Position numbers and translations under genes: made by a program. A stretch of 29,030 nt of DNA from Bacillota bacterium (GTDB taxonomy: Bacteria > Bacillota > Clostridia > Oscillospirales > Ruminococcaceae): positions 1 to 29,030 of the forward strand of contig JAEYXR010000054.1 of assembly GCA_023431215.1 (NCBI GenBank), given 5' to 3'. The first letter of the stretch is position 1, and each line of letters begins with the position of its first letter. This document shows, one piece after another, positions 1 to 7,563 of the stretch. Under the pieces are notes generated by a model. That model saw only the letters and a program-made list of their open reading frames with translations. It did no database searches and had not been told where the DNA came from.

Positions 1-120
1 GCCCAGGCCCGTACCCTGCTCCAGCTGTTGGGAGGCCGCCAACGCCAGAGGTTTCATGGCTGCCAGCTCATGATGGGATACGAACCGGCCTAAATGTTTT
101 TCGTTTAATACTACACTCAT
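1..120 (-). CDS. pgi: Glucose-6-phosphate isomerase, N-terminal fragment (runs off the window edge)
   Basis: The first 40 codons are visible on the minus strand, from an ATG at 118-120; the rest lies outside the window. The start reads MSVVLNEKHLGRFVSHHELA, followed by AMKPLALAASQQLEQGTGLG. This resembles the N-terminus of clostridial glucose-6-phosphate isomerase, where a short beta strand, an 'FV..HE' segment and a helix come just before the conserved GNDFLGW block, which would begin right after the window edge. The enzyme interconverts glucose-6-phosphate and fructose-6-phosphate in glycolysis. A GGTGAT ribosome binding site lies 5 bases upstream and a good promoter at 170-198. The identification rests on only 40 residues, so it is probable rather than certain. 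Confidence 0.6.
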   Translation of the reverse strand, partial: MSVVLNEKHLGRFVSHHELAAMKPLALAASQQLEQGTGLG

Positions 121-169
121 TTTTAATCACCCTTTTTCTTCAACTGATGGTTACTGTGGGTTTGTCTTT

Positions 170-198
170 ATTGTACCCCATAGTAATCTTTTTTTCAA
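170..198 (-). promoter_or_regulatory. Sigma-A promoter of pgi
   Basis: On the minus strand a TTGAAA -35 box (193-198) and a TACAAT -10 box (170-175) are separated by exactly 17 bases. Transcription would start near 163 and give a leader of about 40 bases before the pgi start. Confidence 0.7.
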
Positions 199-326
199 GC
201 TAATCTGTGTACATTTGTTAAATTTTGTGTGGCTAAAAACCAAATGTACTGTGCAAGTCTACAGAAATTGCATTTTTTATCTACCCTTGTTATTGGCAGC
301 GCCCGGTTTTTTTATTGCTCCATATT

Positions 327-1556
327 TCATCCAATAGACAGCAGCACACGTCCTAAAATACCCAAGGCACGAAACAGTGTCATTTTGTCTACAGCCACTG
401 TGGTTTTTATGGGGTAATCCATCACACGTTCCCCGTCTACACAGACAATGACACTACCCACAACCTGATCTTTTTCCACCGGTGCTTCTACCGAGTCACT
501 AAGGGTTACATCCTGGGTAATGGTATCAGCTTTGGACTTTTCCACCACAAAGCCGGCAGGCTGGTCAGAATAAAGCTCCACCTGAGACTCTATGCCGCCG
601 TTAACCTTCATGGGTACAGCCAGGTCGGGGGGATTTAATTTGGCCATGGTGTAATTGGCAAAGCCCCAGTCCAAAAGAGAACGGGCAGCGGCAAAGCGCT
701 CGTCAGAGGACGGTGAACCCATAACAACAGCAATCAGCCCCAGTCCCTCGCGCTCGGCAGTGGCCGAAAGACACTTTCCGGCTTTGCTTGTTGTTCCGGT
801 TTTCAGTCCTGTTGCTCCCTCATAAAAACGAACCAGGCGATTGGTGTTAACAAGCTGTGTTGCGCCGCCTCTCAGGCTATCCATCCACACGGTACTGTAG
901 TTTTTGATAAGGTCGTGCTTCAGCAGCTCCCGGGACATAATGGCGATGTCCTCCGCCGTAGTGTAATGGTCGGGAGTATCCAGCCCTGCTGCGCAGGCAA
1001 AGTTGGTGCCTGTCATGCCCAGCTCCTTTGCTTTGTCGTTCATCATCTGTACAAAGCCAAGCTCGCTGCCGGCCACGTGCTCTGCCAGACAAACGGTGGC
1101 ATCATTGGCACTGGCAATGCAGGCTGCCCGGAGCAGCTCATCCACCGTCATCTCTTCACCGGGCTTAAGCCAAATTTGGCTGCCGCCAAAGCTTGCTGCA
1201 TTTTCGCTGCAGGCAACTTTGTCATCCAGCTTGATTTTGCCCTGCTCCAGTGCTTCCATAATCAGCAGCAGGCTCATAATTTTGGTAATAGAAGCCGGAG
1301 GTAGTTTTTCTTTTTCGTTAAGAGAATACAAAATGCGCCCGCCGTTTGCTTCCATCAGCACAGCCGACTTGACCGGCAGGTTATTATCGGGAAACAGAGC
1401 CGCTGCAGCCGTAACCTCTTCCTCATATGCACTGGCAGATGCATCTACCGCAGGCTCATTGGGCCAATCGCCTTGTTCTGCAGCCAGAGCTTGGGTAAAC
1501 ACCGGGCCGCTTAACAGCAGTGTGGCAGCCAGCAGCAATGCCAGCATTTTTTTCAT
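327..1556 (-). CDS. dacF: D-alanyl-D-alanine carboxypeptidase (DacF/PBP5 type)
   Basis: A 409-residue secreted penicillin-binding protein that trims the terminal D-Ala from peptidoglycan pentapeptides outside the membrane. A signal peptide (about residues 1-26, MKK then a hydrophobic core ending ALAA) precedes the serine peptidase S11 domain. All three active-site motifs are present: SxxK as S89-I-T-K92, SxN as S149-A-N151, and KTG at 252-254. The C-terminal third matches the beta-rich PBP5 C-terminal domain, and the last ~18 residues (MTLFRALGILGRVLLSIG) form an amphipathic/hydrophobic helix of the kind that tethers this class to the membrane. The ATG at 1554-1556 has an AGGAG site 8 bases upstream. 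It is transcribed toward pgi, with about 200 bp between them. The choice between dacF, dacA and dacB names is by similarity of class, not by a search. Confidence 0.92.
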   Translation of the reverse strand: MKKMLALLLAATLLLSGPVFTQALAAEQGDWPNEPAVDASASAYEEEVTAAAALFPDNNLPVKSAVLMEANGGRILYSLNEKEKLPPASITKIMSLLLIMEALEQGKIKLDDKVACSENAASFGGSQIWLKPGEEMTVDELLRAACIASANDATVCLAEHVAGSELGFVQMMNDKAKELGMTGTNFACAAGLDTPDHYTTAEDIAIMSRELLKHDLIKNYSTVWMDSLRGGATQLVNTNRLVRFYEGATGLKTGTTSKAGKCLSATAEREGLGLIAVVMGSPSSDERFAAARSLLDWGFANYTMAKLNPPDLAVPMKVNGGIESQVELYSDQPAGFVVEKSKADTITQDVTLSDSVEAPVEKDQVVGSVIVCVDGERVMDYPIKTTVAVDKMTLFRALGILGRVLLSIG

Positions 1557-1790
1557 AACAATGCTCCTTTCGCCGCTCTGCGTCGGCTAAAATTTAATTG
1601 CAGACACCCCTGTCACGCAGAGCAGTGAGTTAACAAGGGTATTTTTGTACAGGAATTTTGATATTGTCTCTCTTTCCGTACATGTATATGCAACCCGGGG
1701 CTGTCCCTTGCCAAGCTGCTTTTGAACAAAGGGCTTTTGGCTTAAATCTTTGTTTTAAAGAACATTGACTTTTCATAACCGGCAAAAGAA

Positions 1791-1826
1791 AAACTCCGGT
1801 ACAGTCATAGGGCTGTACCGGAGTTT
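1791..1826 (-). terminator. Intrinsic terminator of the phosphomutase gene
   Basis: A perfect 14-bp inverted repeat (1791-1804 with 1813-1826, core ACTCCGGTACAG, 8-base loop) starts 10 bases after the phosphomutase stop. It is followed on the minus strand by TTTCTTTT. The remaining spacer up to dacF (1557-1790) shows no convincing gene or promoter. Confidence 0.88.
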
Positions 1827-1836
1827 GCTTTTTATT

Positions 1837-3333
1837 TTATTTTACAGGGGTTAAATCCAATCCCTCACAGGTGTTTAAAAATTCCAGAACCTCCAGGCGG
1901 ATAGCATCGGCGCCGCCCGCTTTGTTGCTTTCAATATTTAACGGCATCAGGGGGTCATGGAGAGAAAGGCGCAGCAAAAACCAACCCTGCTGTGCGGGGA
2001 TGGTAAAACGCAGACCCTCGTGGTTATCGGTAGCTGCAATCCATCCTTGCTGTCCCTTGGCGTACTTCTCCAGGGCAGACAGCACCGCCAAACCGGTGGT
2101 TTTAAAGTCCTGGGTGGTTAGGCGGGGACGATATTCCTTTGCTTCCAAAGGCTCCCGCAGGGCAGAGAGCATTTGTCCCAGGCTTTTACCCTCTTTGCGC
2201 AGCCTTGCCATTTGAATAATGATTTTAGCAGATAGGTAGGCACCGTCATCCAGGAAGTAGTTTTCCTTCAGGGCGCCATGTCCGGAGGTCTCCATGGCCA
2301 GCAGGCACTCCTTCCCCTCCTCATTCAAGCGGATGGCCTCGTTGATGACATTTTTATAGCCACGCTTAAAGCGGTGGTGGACACAGCCAAGGCTGCCTTC
2401 AATAAAATCTTTTAGCTCTGCGGAGGTAACGCTGTCGGTCACCACCACGCTATGAGGGGCCTCCTGTGCCACAATGGCCGCCATAAGTCCGATCAGGCGG
2501 TTGCGGCTCAGTTCTTCGCCATCATCCAGCACCGCGCCTGCACGGTCAACGTCGGTATCAAATATGACGCCAAGGTCGCACTTACCCTCTAAAACAGCCT
2601 GACGAATAGACTCCATTGCCTCCTTGTTTTCGGGGTTGGGGATGTGGTTGGGGAAGCTGCCGTCGGGGTCTAGGTAACGGCTGGCAGAAACATCTGCCCC
2701 CAGGGGTGCCAGCACTTTGCTGGCAAAAAAGCCCCCTGCACCGTTGCCGGCATCCACCGCAATCTTAAAGCCTGCCAACGGTTTTTCTCCCATGTTAATT
2801 CCTTGGGAGATAACCTGACACAGGTGTGCCGCATAGGCATCAATGAGGGCAGCGCAGCGGGTATCTGGCCCGGGCTGAGCAGCCGCTTCTATGTTGCCGC
2901 AGCGAGACAAAATATTTTTGATGTCACGGCTTTCTAAACCACCGTCATGGGTAAAAAATTTAAGTCCGTTGCGGTTAAAGGGCAGATGGCTGGCAGTAAT
3001 CATAATCGCTCCGTCAAACTCAAAGCCCTTTAGCACGGTGGACATAAACATAGCAGGGGTAGATGCCATGTCACAGTCAATACCCTCTACGCCCTGGGTC
3101 TTCAGCCCCTCCAAAACTGCCTGCTGCAGCATTGGGCCGGAAAGGCGGGAGTCTCTGCCCACACCTACTTTTAAAGAGGAGGCCTCTTTGCCTTTTTTAT
3201 CCGCCAGCCACAGAACAAACGCCTGAGAGATTTCCCGGGCAATGTCCGGGGTAAGTGTAACTGCTTCGCCGGGGATGCCCTCCAGAGCTACGCCGCGAAC
3301 ATCACTTCCGTTTTGTAATTTCAGGTAATCCAT
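1837..3333 (-). CDS. Phosphoglucomutase/phosphomannomutase (alpha-D-phosphohexomutase family)
   Basis: A 498-residue phosphohexomutase that moves phosphate between C1 and C6 of glucose or mannose, feeding glycogen, nucleotide-sugar and wall precursors. The catalytic phosphoserine loop is ITASHLPFNRNG with Ser115. The Mg-binding loop reads FDTDVDRAG, and the C-terminal domain carries sugar/phosphate-binding segments such as ETSGHGALKENY. The TASHLPFNRNG variant and the opening MDYLKLQNGSDVRG are typical of clostridial members. The frame is open for 42 more codons upstream, to 3459, but that region contains the promoter at 3407-3435. An ATG at 3331-3333 with an AGGCAGGA site gives the expected N-terminus; an ATG near 3373 is a weaker alternative. 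Substrate preference (glucose or mannose) cannot be read from the sequence. Confidence 0.9.
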   Translation of the reverse strand: MDYLKLQNGSDVRGVALEGIPGEAVTLTPDIAREISQAFVLWLADKKGKEASSLKVGVGRDSRLSGPMLQQAVLEGLKTQGVEGIDCDMASTPAMFMSTVLKGFEFDGAIMITASHLPFNRNGLKFFTHDGGLESRDIKNILSRCGNIEAAAQPGPDTRCAALIDAYAAHLCQVISQGINMGEKPLAGFKIAVDAGNGAGGFFASKVLAPLGADVSASRYLDPDGSFPNHIPNPENKEAMESIRQAVLEGKCDLGVIFDTDVDRAGAVLDDGEELSRNRLIGLMAAIVAQEAPHSVVVTDSVTSAELKDFIEGSLGCVHHRFKRGYKNVINEAIRLNEEGKECLLAMETSGHGALKENYFLDDGAYLSAKIIIQMARLRKEGKSLGQMLSALREPLEAKEYRPRLTTQDFKTTGLAVLSALEKYAKGQQGWIAATDNHEGLRFTIPAQQGWFLLRLSLHDPLMPLNIESNKAGGADAIRLEVLEFLNTCEGLDLTPVK

Positions 3334-3406
3334 GAATGAGTCCTGCCTTTCCCACAGTTGTGCTGCTTTCATGTTAGAGGTGGTTGTTCCACCCCTTTCT
3401 GCACCT

Positions 3407-3435
3407 ATTATACACGATTGAACCCAGCGGTACAA
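3407..3435 (-). promoter_or_regulatory. Promoter of the phosphomutase gene
   Basis: On the minus strand TTGTAC (3430-3435), a 17-base spacer and a perfect TATAAT (3407-3412). The transcript would start near 3400 and carry a small GGTGG/CCACC hairpin (3379-3393) before the start codon. Confidence 0.72.
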
Positions 3436-3463
3436 CCGTGGTTTTGCCCAAAATAGCATGCAG

Positions 3464-3502
3464 AAAACCCCGGCAAAGATTCCACACCTTAGCCGGGGTT
3501 TT
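3464..3502 (-). terminator. Intrinsic terminator of the rpmH-jag gene group
   Basis: An 11-bp inverted repeat (3464-3474 with 3492-3502, core CCCCGGC/GCCGGGG, 17-base loop) lies about 30 bases after the jag stop. The terminal pairs supply a TTTT run on the minus strand. It separates jag from the independent phosphomutase promoter. Confidence 0.75.
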
Positions 3503-3532
3503 GTTGAAAACTTTTGGTTTTTACTTTTTGCC

Positions 3533-4864
3533 TTACAACTCTATCTTACCGTAAAGGCTTGCCTTTTTGGTGGCTTCTACCTCTTGCTGGCTGCGTTCTA
3601 CCTTGGGAGCCACAGGGGCAGCGGTTACAGGCTTTTCTGCCTTGGGGGCAGGAGATCCCGCTACAATAGGCACGCCGCGGGGCACGCTTTCCAGCCCTGC
3701 AACATCCTGTGAGACATCACGGGGTGCGGCTGCCGGGTAGTTTTGGGGGAGGGTCTTAATCTCATTACCAGATTCCGGCCGGGGAGTACGTTCGCGGGTA
3801 TCGCGATTATCACGTACGCCCTTGTTGTCTCTGCTGCGGTTGTTGTCTCTGCCGCCGCGTCCGCCACGGCTGCGGTTGTTATCTCTACCGCCGCGTCCGC
3901 CACGGCTTGCGCCCTGACCACCTTGGCCGCCCTTGGGGGCACCGGTGGCAGAAATGACCACACGTCGATTGGGGTCAACACCAACGGAAGAAGAAGTTGC
4001 GCCCTTAACCTGAGAAACAGCTCCATGGATAACACGGCGCTCGTAGGGATTCATGGGCTCCAGCGTGGTGCTCTTGCCGGTGCGCACAGCATTGTTTGCC
4101 AGCTTTTTGGCAAGGGCAATGAGGGTACGCTCACGTTTTTCACGGTAGTTTCCGCTGTCAATGTTGACGCGGATATAGTCTCCCTCGCCGCGGTTTGCCA
4201 CCAGGCTTGCCAGGTATTGCAGTGAATCCAAGGTCTCGCCGCGGCGGCCAATGATAACACCAAGGCCGGTGCCGGTAAGCTGCAGACATACACAGTCTGC
4301 ATAATACTTGGGAGAAACTTTGACATCTTCAAAGCCCATGGTCACCAAAATCTCAGTGACATAAGCAGCACTGTGCTCTACCTTTTCACGAACAAAGTCG
4401 GTGGGGGTAATCTCCACCAGCTCTCTCAGCTGGCGGACAGCGGCCTCTTCGTCACCTGCTTCGGCAACGGCCGGCTGCTGGGGCTGAGGTTTGGTTTCGG
4501 GTCTTGGGCTGCGCTCGCTACGGGGTTTTTGCTCGCTTCGGCGGTCATTTTTTGGTTGCTGGGGCTGCTCGCTTTTTTCACTGCGCTCTTGGCGGGGTTT
4601 TTGTTCTCTGCGCTCGGTGCGTTCCTCACGAGGCTTTTGCTCGCTGCGCTCCTGACGGGGCCTGGGCTGCGGCTGGGGCTTGGGGTCGGGCAGCTCAATA
4701 TAAACACGCACCTTGGCGGGGTAGGTTTTTAGTCCCAAAAAACCCTTTTTGGGCAGGCTGATAATATCAAACTGGGCATCTTCACGGGCTATGCCCAGCT
4801 GCGCGCAGCCGCTGTCTATGGCAGCATTGACATCACGGCCTGTGGCAATAATTTCCTTGGTCAC
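3533..4864 (-). CDS. jag: Jag/KhpB (SpoIIIJ-associated) RNA-binding protein with extended linker and RGG-like tail
   Basis: The Jag/KhpB/EloR family are KH-R3H RNA-binding proteins linked to cell elongation and usually encoded next to yidC, as here (25-bp gap). Domains: Jag-N at about residues 1-58; a highly charged linker (60-135) with repeated SEQKPR/ERSE units; a KH domain at about 160-240 with the GxxG loop as IGRRGE (205-210); and an R3H domain at about 243-306 with the RxxxH motif at R276-H280. After that comes a tail of about 135 residues, including two perfect copies of RGGRGGRDNNRS (321-344), then Pro/Ala-rich sequence. At 443 residues it is about twice the length of the B. subtilis protein (about 208). 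The start is GTG (4862-4864) with AGGAGG 8 bases upstream. KH and R3H domains look intact, so RNA binding is expected; the function of the added low-complexity parts is unknown. Confidence 0.93.
   Translation of the reverse strand: MTKEIIATGRDVNAAIDSGCAQLGIAREDAQFDIISLPKKGFLGLKTYPAKVRVYIELPDPKPQPQPRPRQERSEQKPREERTERREQKPRQERSEKSEQPQQPKNDRRSEQKPRSERSPRPETKPQPQQPAVAEAGDEEAAVRQLRELVEITPTDFVREKVEHSAAYVTEILVTMGFEDVKVSPKYYADCVCLQLTGTGLGVIIGRRGETLDSLQYLASLVANRGEGDYIRVNIDSGNYREKRERTLIALAKKLANNAVRTGKSTTLEPMNPYERRVIHGAVSQVKGATSSSVGVDPNRRVVISATGAPKGGQGGQGASRGGRGGRDNNRSRGGRGGRDNNRSRDNKGVRDNRDTRERTPRPESGNEIKTLPQNYPAAAPRDVSQDVAGLESVPRGVPIVAGSPAPKAEKPVTAAPVAPKVERSQQEVEATKKASLYGKIEL
3834..3905. repeat. 36-bp tandem repeat inside jag
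   Basis: Two adjacent 36-bp units (3834-3869 and 3870-3905) differ at only two positions. They encode two identical 12-residue units, RGGRGGRDNNRS. The in-frame period suggests growth or shrinkage by replication slippage. Confidence 0.9.
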
Positions 4865-4889
4865 GTTTTGTACCTCCTGCGTGAACGGA

Positions 4890-5969
4890 TCACTTAAGAT
4901 CCTCGTCGGTTACCTCAATATCGCCGTAGTCACCATATTTTTCGGCATTGCGGCGGCGGGCATCAGCTAGCTTCTGACGGTTCAGCTCTTTTTGTGACAA
5001 AGCCTTCTCGTCCATGTTGCGCCCCTCTTCTTTGGCTCGCTTCTTTGCTTCTATCTTTTCCATGCGTTCCTGTTCTTTGCGTGCTTCATCTTCTGCTCTC
5101 ATTTTTTCTGCCATTTCCTTGGGGTTCCAAAACTTGTTAAGAATCAAAGCCTGGACACCGGCAACCACGTTGGAGATGATCCAGTACAGACCAACACCGG
5201 CGGGCACCTTCATGGTAAACCATAGAGACATCAAAGGCATCATGTACATCATCATCTTGGTAGAGGCACCGCCTGCACCCTCGGGGGTGGGGGTGTTTCT
5301 CATGGTGACCATGGACATCAGCAGTGCGGTGGCACCGGAAAGCAGGGGAATGAGCAACATCAGGTTAAACCAGCCAATAATAGCGGGGTCGGGGGTAATG
5401 GAAAGGTCCAACCCAAAGCTGGTCATGCTCAGGGAAGAGATATGTTCTACCATTTCGGTTCCCAGGCTTTCAAACCAGCCGGGGTTTTGCTGAATGGTTT
5501 TAAGAGCGGTAATCTGGGGTGCGTAGCCAACCATCTGAATGCCATGCTCGGTGCAAATATTTGTGATGGCGGTAATGACATCGGCAGGCACACGCATAAT
5601 GTGGGTCAGAGGCCTATAGATAACATCAATTAAGCCAAAGAGAATGGGGAACTGAATGAGCAAGGGCAAACAACCGGCCATGGGGTTATAGTTTTCCTTG
5701 GCATACAGTGCCTGTATCTCTTCGTTCATTTTCTGAGGATTGCTTTTATACTTGCTCTGGATTTCCGCCATCTTGGGCTGGATAATCTGCATTTTAATGG
5801 TTCCCTTTTGCTGCTTAATAGACAGCGGAACCAAAAGCAGCTTGGTTACAATGGTAAACAAAATAAGGGCAACAGCATAGTTGGGGATAATTTTGTACAT
5901 TAGCCACATGATCCATCCCAAGGGAAGACCGAAGGCACTCATGATAAAATCCATTGGCTTTTTCTCCAT
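4890..5969 (-). CDS. yidC: Membrane protein insertase YidC/OxaA (SpoIIIJ type)
   Basis: A 359-residue insertase that places membrane proteins into the lipid bilayer, alone or with SecYEG. The core 60KD_IMP domain is clear: the first membrane segment (about 15-50, LGWIMWLMYKIIPNYAVALI), the cytoplasmic hairpin IKQQKGTIKMQIIQPKM, the helix with GCLPLLIQFPILFGL, and further membrane segments near 210-285. A long basic/acidic cytoplasmic tail follows. There is no lipobox signal peptide, unlike B. subtilis SpoIIIJ. The groove arginine (B. subtilis R73) appears to be lysine here, K43, in IVTKLLLVPL. The start is uncertain: ATG at 5967-5969 has GGAG only 4 bases away, while ATG at 5952-5954 has GGAG at a better 9-base spacing; both keep the core domain. 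It lies between yidD and jag, as in most Firmicutes. Confidence 0.95.
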   Translation of the reverse strand: MEKKPMDFIMSAFGLPLGWIMWLMYKIIPNYAVALILFTIVTKLLLVPLSIKQQKGTIKMQIIQPKMAEIQSKYKSNPQKMNEEIQALYAKENYNPMAGCLPLLIQFPILFGLIDVIYRPLTHIMRVPADVITAITNICTEHGIQMVGYAPQITALKTIQQNPGWFESLGTEMVEHISSLSMTSFGLDLSITPDPAIIGWFNLMLLIPLLSGATALLMSMVTMRNTPTPEGAGGASTKMMMYMMPLMSLWFTMKVPAGVGLYWIISNVVAGVQALILNKFWNPKEMAEKMRAEDEARKEQERMEKIEAKKRAKEEGRNMDEKALSQKELNRQKLADARRRNAEKYGDYGDIEVTDEDLK

Positions 5970-6179
5970 TCAGCTCCGCAAAATGCGGGCACAAGGTATT
6001 GATTGCTTTGTGTACAAAAAACCCTCACGGTCCATCAGTGCATTTGCTATCTGGCGGTTTGCCGGAGGTGTCATGGTGGAACACGCAAAAAATCAAAGCA
6101 ACCGGGTATGAGTTTTTGCACATTCCATTTGCTGTAAGTTTGCAAGGCAAAGCATGAAAATGGGGCTGTGTGGGTGCCC

Positions 6180-6509
6180 CTAGGGTTCGTTGTTAGGTGG
6201 GGAATCCTCCTGTTCCTGTGCTTGGGAGTATTCCCGACATGCGGCAAAGGGCCGCAGAGAAAAATGGTTCGGCACCGGGTCATAGCCATGCCGGCACAGT
6301 GGGTTGCACCGCAAAACACGGCACAACGCCATCAGCCCTCCTGCCAGAACGCCATGCTTGCGTATGGCCGTAACGGCATAGCGCGAGCAATTGGGAATGA
6401 AACGGCATGAGGGCGGTTTGAGGGGGGACAGGTATTTTTGGTAAAAGAAGATGGGGGCCAGGAACACATGCTCCCGTAGCCAAATCCGCATGCGTGTCAG
6501 CGGAATCAT
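6180..6509 (-). CDS. yidD: Membrane protein insertion efficiency factor YidD
   Basis: A small basic protein (109 residues) of the YidD/DUF37 family, which helps YidC-dependent membrane insertion at the inner face of the membrane. Characteristic features: the amphipathic N-terminal segment with FYQKYLSPL, the cysteine block CRFIPNCSRYA, and the second block RVLRCNPLCRHGYDPVP. The ATG overlaps the rnpA stop as ATGA (6506-6509), and GGAGG lies 10 bases upstream, so translation is probably coupled to rnpA. An inner ATG (MRIW) is possible. The last ~25 residues are hydrophilic and of low conservation. The 210-bp spacer to yidC is longer than usual for this cluster. Confidence 0.95.
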   Translation of the reverse strand: MIPLTRMRIWLREHVFLAPIFFYQKYLSPLKPPSCRFIPNCSRYAVTAIRKHGVLAGGLMALCRVLRCNPLCRHGYDPVPNHFSLRPFAACREYSQAQEQEDSPPNNEP

Positions 6510-6853
6510 GGCGTTTTGCCCTCCTGTCCCGTCAGACGGCCCACATGGCGGGCCATCACCTTTTGCACATCGGTGCTTTTGCTGGCAGGGGTGCGTCCAC
6601 GGGCCACAAAAACATAGTCGTAACCCGGGGTTAGGGTCACCCCAAGTCCGCGGTAGGCGGCTCGGATAACACGCTTGGCGCGATTGCGCTGCACGGCGCC
6701 CCCCACCTTTTTGGTGGCGGTTACACCCACACGGGTATTACCCTTGCGGTTCTTGGCACAGTAGGTGACCAAAATGGGGCTTACCAGACTTTGTCCGCGC
6801 TTATACAAGCGCACAAAATCCCGGTTTTGATTAAGCTTGATGAGCTGGGCCAT
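6506..6853 (-). CDS. rnpA: Ribonuclease P protein component
   Basis: The 115-residue protein partner of the RNase P ribozyme, needed for 5' maturation of tRNAs. The family signature is the basic RNR helix, seen as VQRNRAKRVIRAAY; upstream lies the FVRLYKRGQ region and downstream the strand YDYVFVARGRTP. The frame is open for 35 codons upstream to 6958, but that stretch would run into the rpmH-rnpA hairpin and matches nothing. The ATG at 6851-6853 has AAGGAAAG 8 bases upstream and gives the usual family length (B. subtilis 116). It lies between rpmH and yidD in the standard order. Confidence 0.95.
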   Translation of the reverse strand: MAQLIKLNQNRDFVRLYKRGQSLVSPILVTYCAKNRKGNTRVGVTATKKVGGAVQRNRAKRVIRAAYRGLGVTLTPGYDYVFVARGRTPASKSTDVQKVMARHVGRLTGQEGKTP

Positions 6854-6950
6854 GACAGCGGCTTTCCTTTCCGCCTCCTGCAAAAAAGAAGCATTTTTGC
6901 CCTTTTGGGGGCGTGGTTTTTGGTTTTTGCTAAAAGGTTGTAAAAAGAAA

Positions 6951-6968
6951 GCCCACACAGAGGTGGGC
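6951..6968 (-). terminator. Terminator/attenuator hairpin between rpmH and rnpA
   Basis: On the minus strand a 6-bp GCCCAC/GTGGGC stem with a 6-base loop is followed by TTTCTTTTT. It starts 8 bases after the rpmH stop. The short stem suggests partial termination, which would let rpmH be expressed more strongly than rnpA from the shared promoter. Confidence 0.65.
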
Positions 6969-6976
6969 GCTTCATT

Positions 6977-7111
6977 TTACAGAGTCAGGCTAGCTCTGCC
7001 CTTAGCTCTTCTGCGAGCCAGGACCTTGCGGCCGTTGGTGCTGGCCATTCTCTTGCGGAAGCCGTGCACCTTACTTCTGTGTCTCTTCTTGGGCTGGTAG
7101 GTTCTCAGCAT
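6977..7111 (-). CDS. rpmH: 50S ribosomal protein L34
   Basis: A 44-residue, very basic protein beginning MLRTYQPKKRHRSKVHGFRK and ending RRAKGRASLTL: the universal L34 sequence, at family length. The ATG (7109-7111) has a strong AAAGGAGGT site 6 bases upstream. It heads the leftward gene group (rpmH, rnpA, yidD, yidC, jag) and marks the left border of the origin region. Confidence 0.98.
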   Translation of the reverse strand: MLRTYQPKKRHRSKVHGFRKRMASTNGRKVLARRRAKGRASLTL

Positions 7112-7251
7112 ATTCGTACCTCCTTTACTCAGGGCGTTGTGGAGTTTATGTCACCCGCTTGTCCCAAAGAAACAGGCAGATGACGTCACACACAGGGATG
7201 CGGAAACCGCCCCGATGTGGTGAAATCTAGGGTCTAACCTTGCAATATAGC

Positions 7252-7281
7252 ATTATACCTTAGGTTTGCAAGGGCTGTCAA
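7252..7281 (-). promoter_or_regulatory. Promoter of the rpmH-rnpA-yidD-yidC-jag group
   Basis: On the minus strand a perfect TTGACA (7276-7281), an 18-base spacer and a perfect TATAAT (7252-7257). The transcript would start near 7245, giving rpmH a leader of about 130 bases. Confidence 0.85.
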
Positions 7282-7330
7282 GGGTATTGCGCTAATTCTG
7301 CGCTGTCTAATTTTGGTGAGCATCTGCGTT

Positions 7331-7563
7331 TTATCCCCAATAATACCTTTGTCGCCCTCTTTCGACATCATATTACCCGTTTACAGCAGATTATCAGCCC
7401 CAGTTTAAATAGAACTCTGCGTTTTTTTTAAAAAATCAGAATTATTTTTTTATTTCAGTTTTCCACAAAAATTTACATTTATTTTTGCATTAAAAAAAGT
7501 TTTAATACATTATATAATAATGCTTATTTAGCCTGTGAATAACTTGCAGAAGGCTGTGGAATA
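7331..7563. other. oriC: Left half of a bipartite oriC: DnaA-box-like sites and AT-rich stretch
   Basis: The 840-bp gap between rpmH and dnaA holds several near matches to the DnaA box TTATCCACA: TTATCCCCA at 7331-7339, TTTTCCACA at 7459-7467, TTATTCACA on the minus strand at 7534-7542, and a weaker TATTCCACA on the minus strand at 7555-7563. The first three differ by one base, the last by two. A very AT-rich run (about 7420-7530) lies between them. The last two sites sit on or within the dnaA promoter, so DnaA could repress its own gene. Boxes upstream of dnaA plus boxes downstream match the bipartite origin plan of B. subtilis. Assignment is by motif and position only. Confidence 0.6.

Noticed and set aside
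3334..3459. A longer N-terminus of the phosphomutase.
   Set aside because: The extension would be encoded upstream of and across the TTGTAC-TATAAT promoter, and the family N-terminus is complete without it.
3743..4225. A 160-codon frame opposite jag.
   Set aside because: It is the antisense shadow of the repetitive Arg/Gly-rich jag sequence, giving an artificial Ala/Thr/Val-rich product.
5970..6074. A 34-codon ORF ending immediately before yidC as a new small gene.
   Set aside because: No ribosome binding site and no recognisable sequence; kept only as part of the observation on the yidD-yidC gap.
6854..6958. A 35-residue N-terminal extension of RnpA.
   Set aside because: It overlaps the rpmH-rnpA terminator hairpin and matches nothing; the start at 6853 has a good ribosome binding site and family length.
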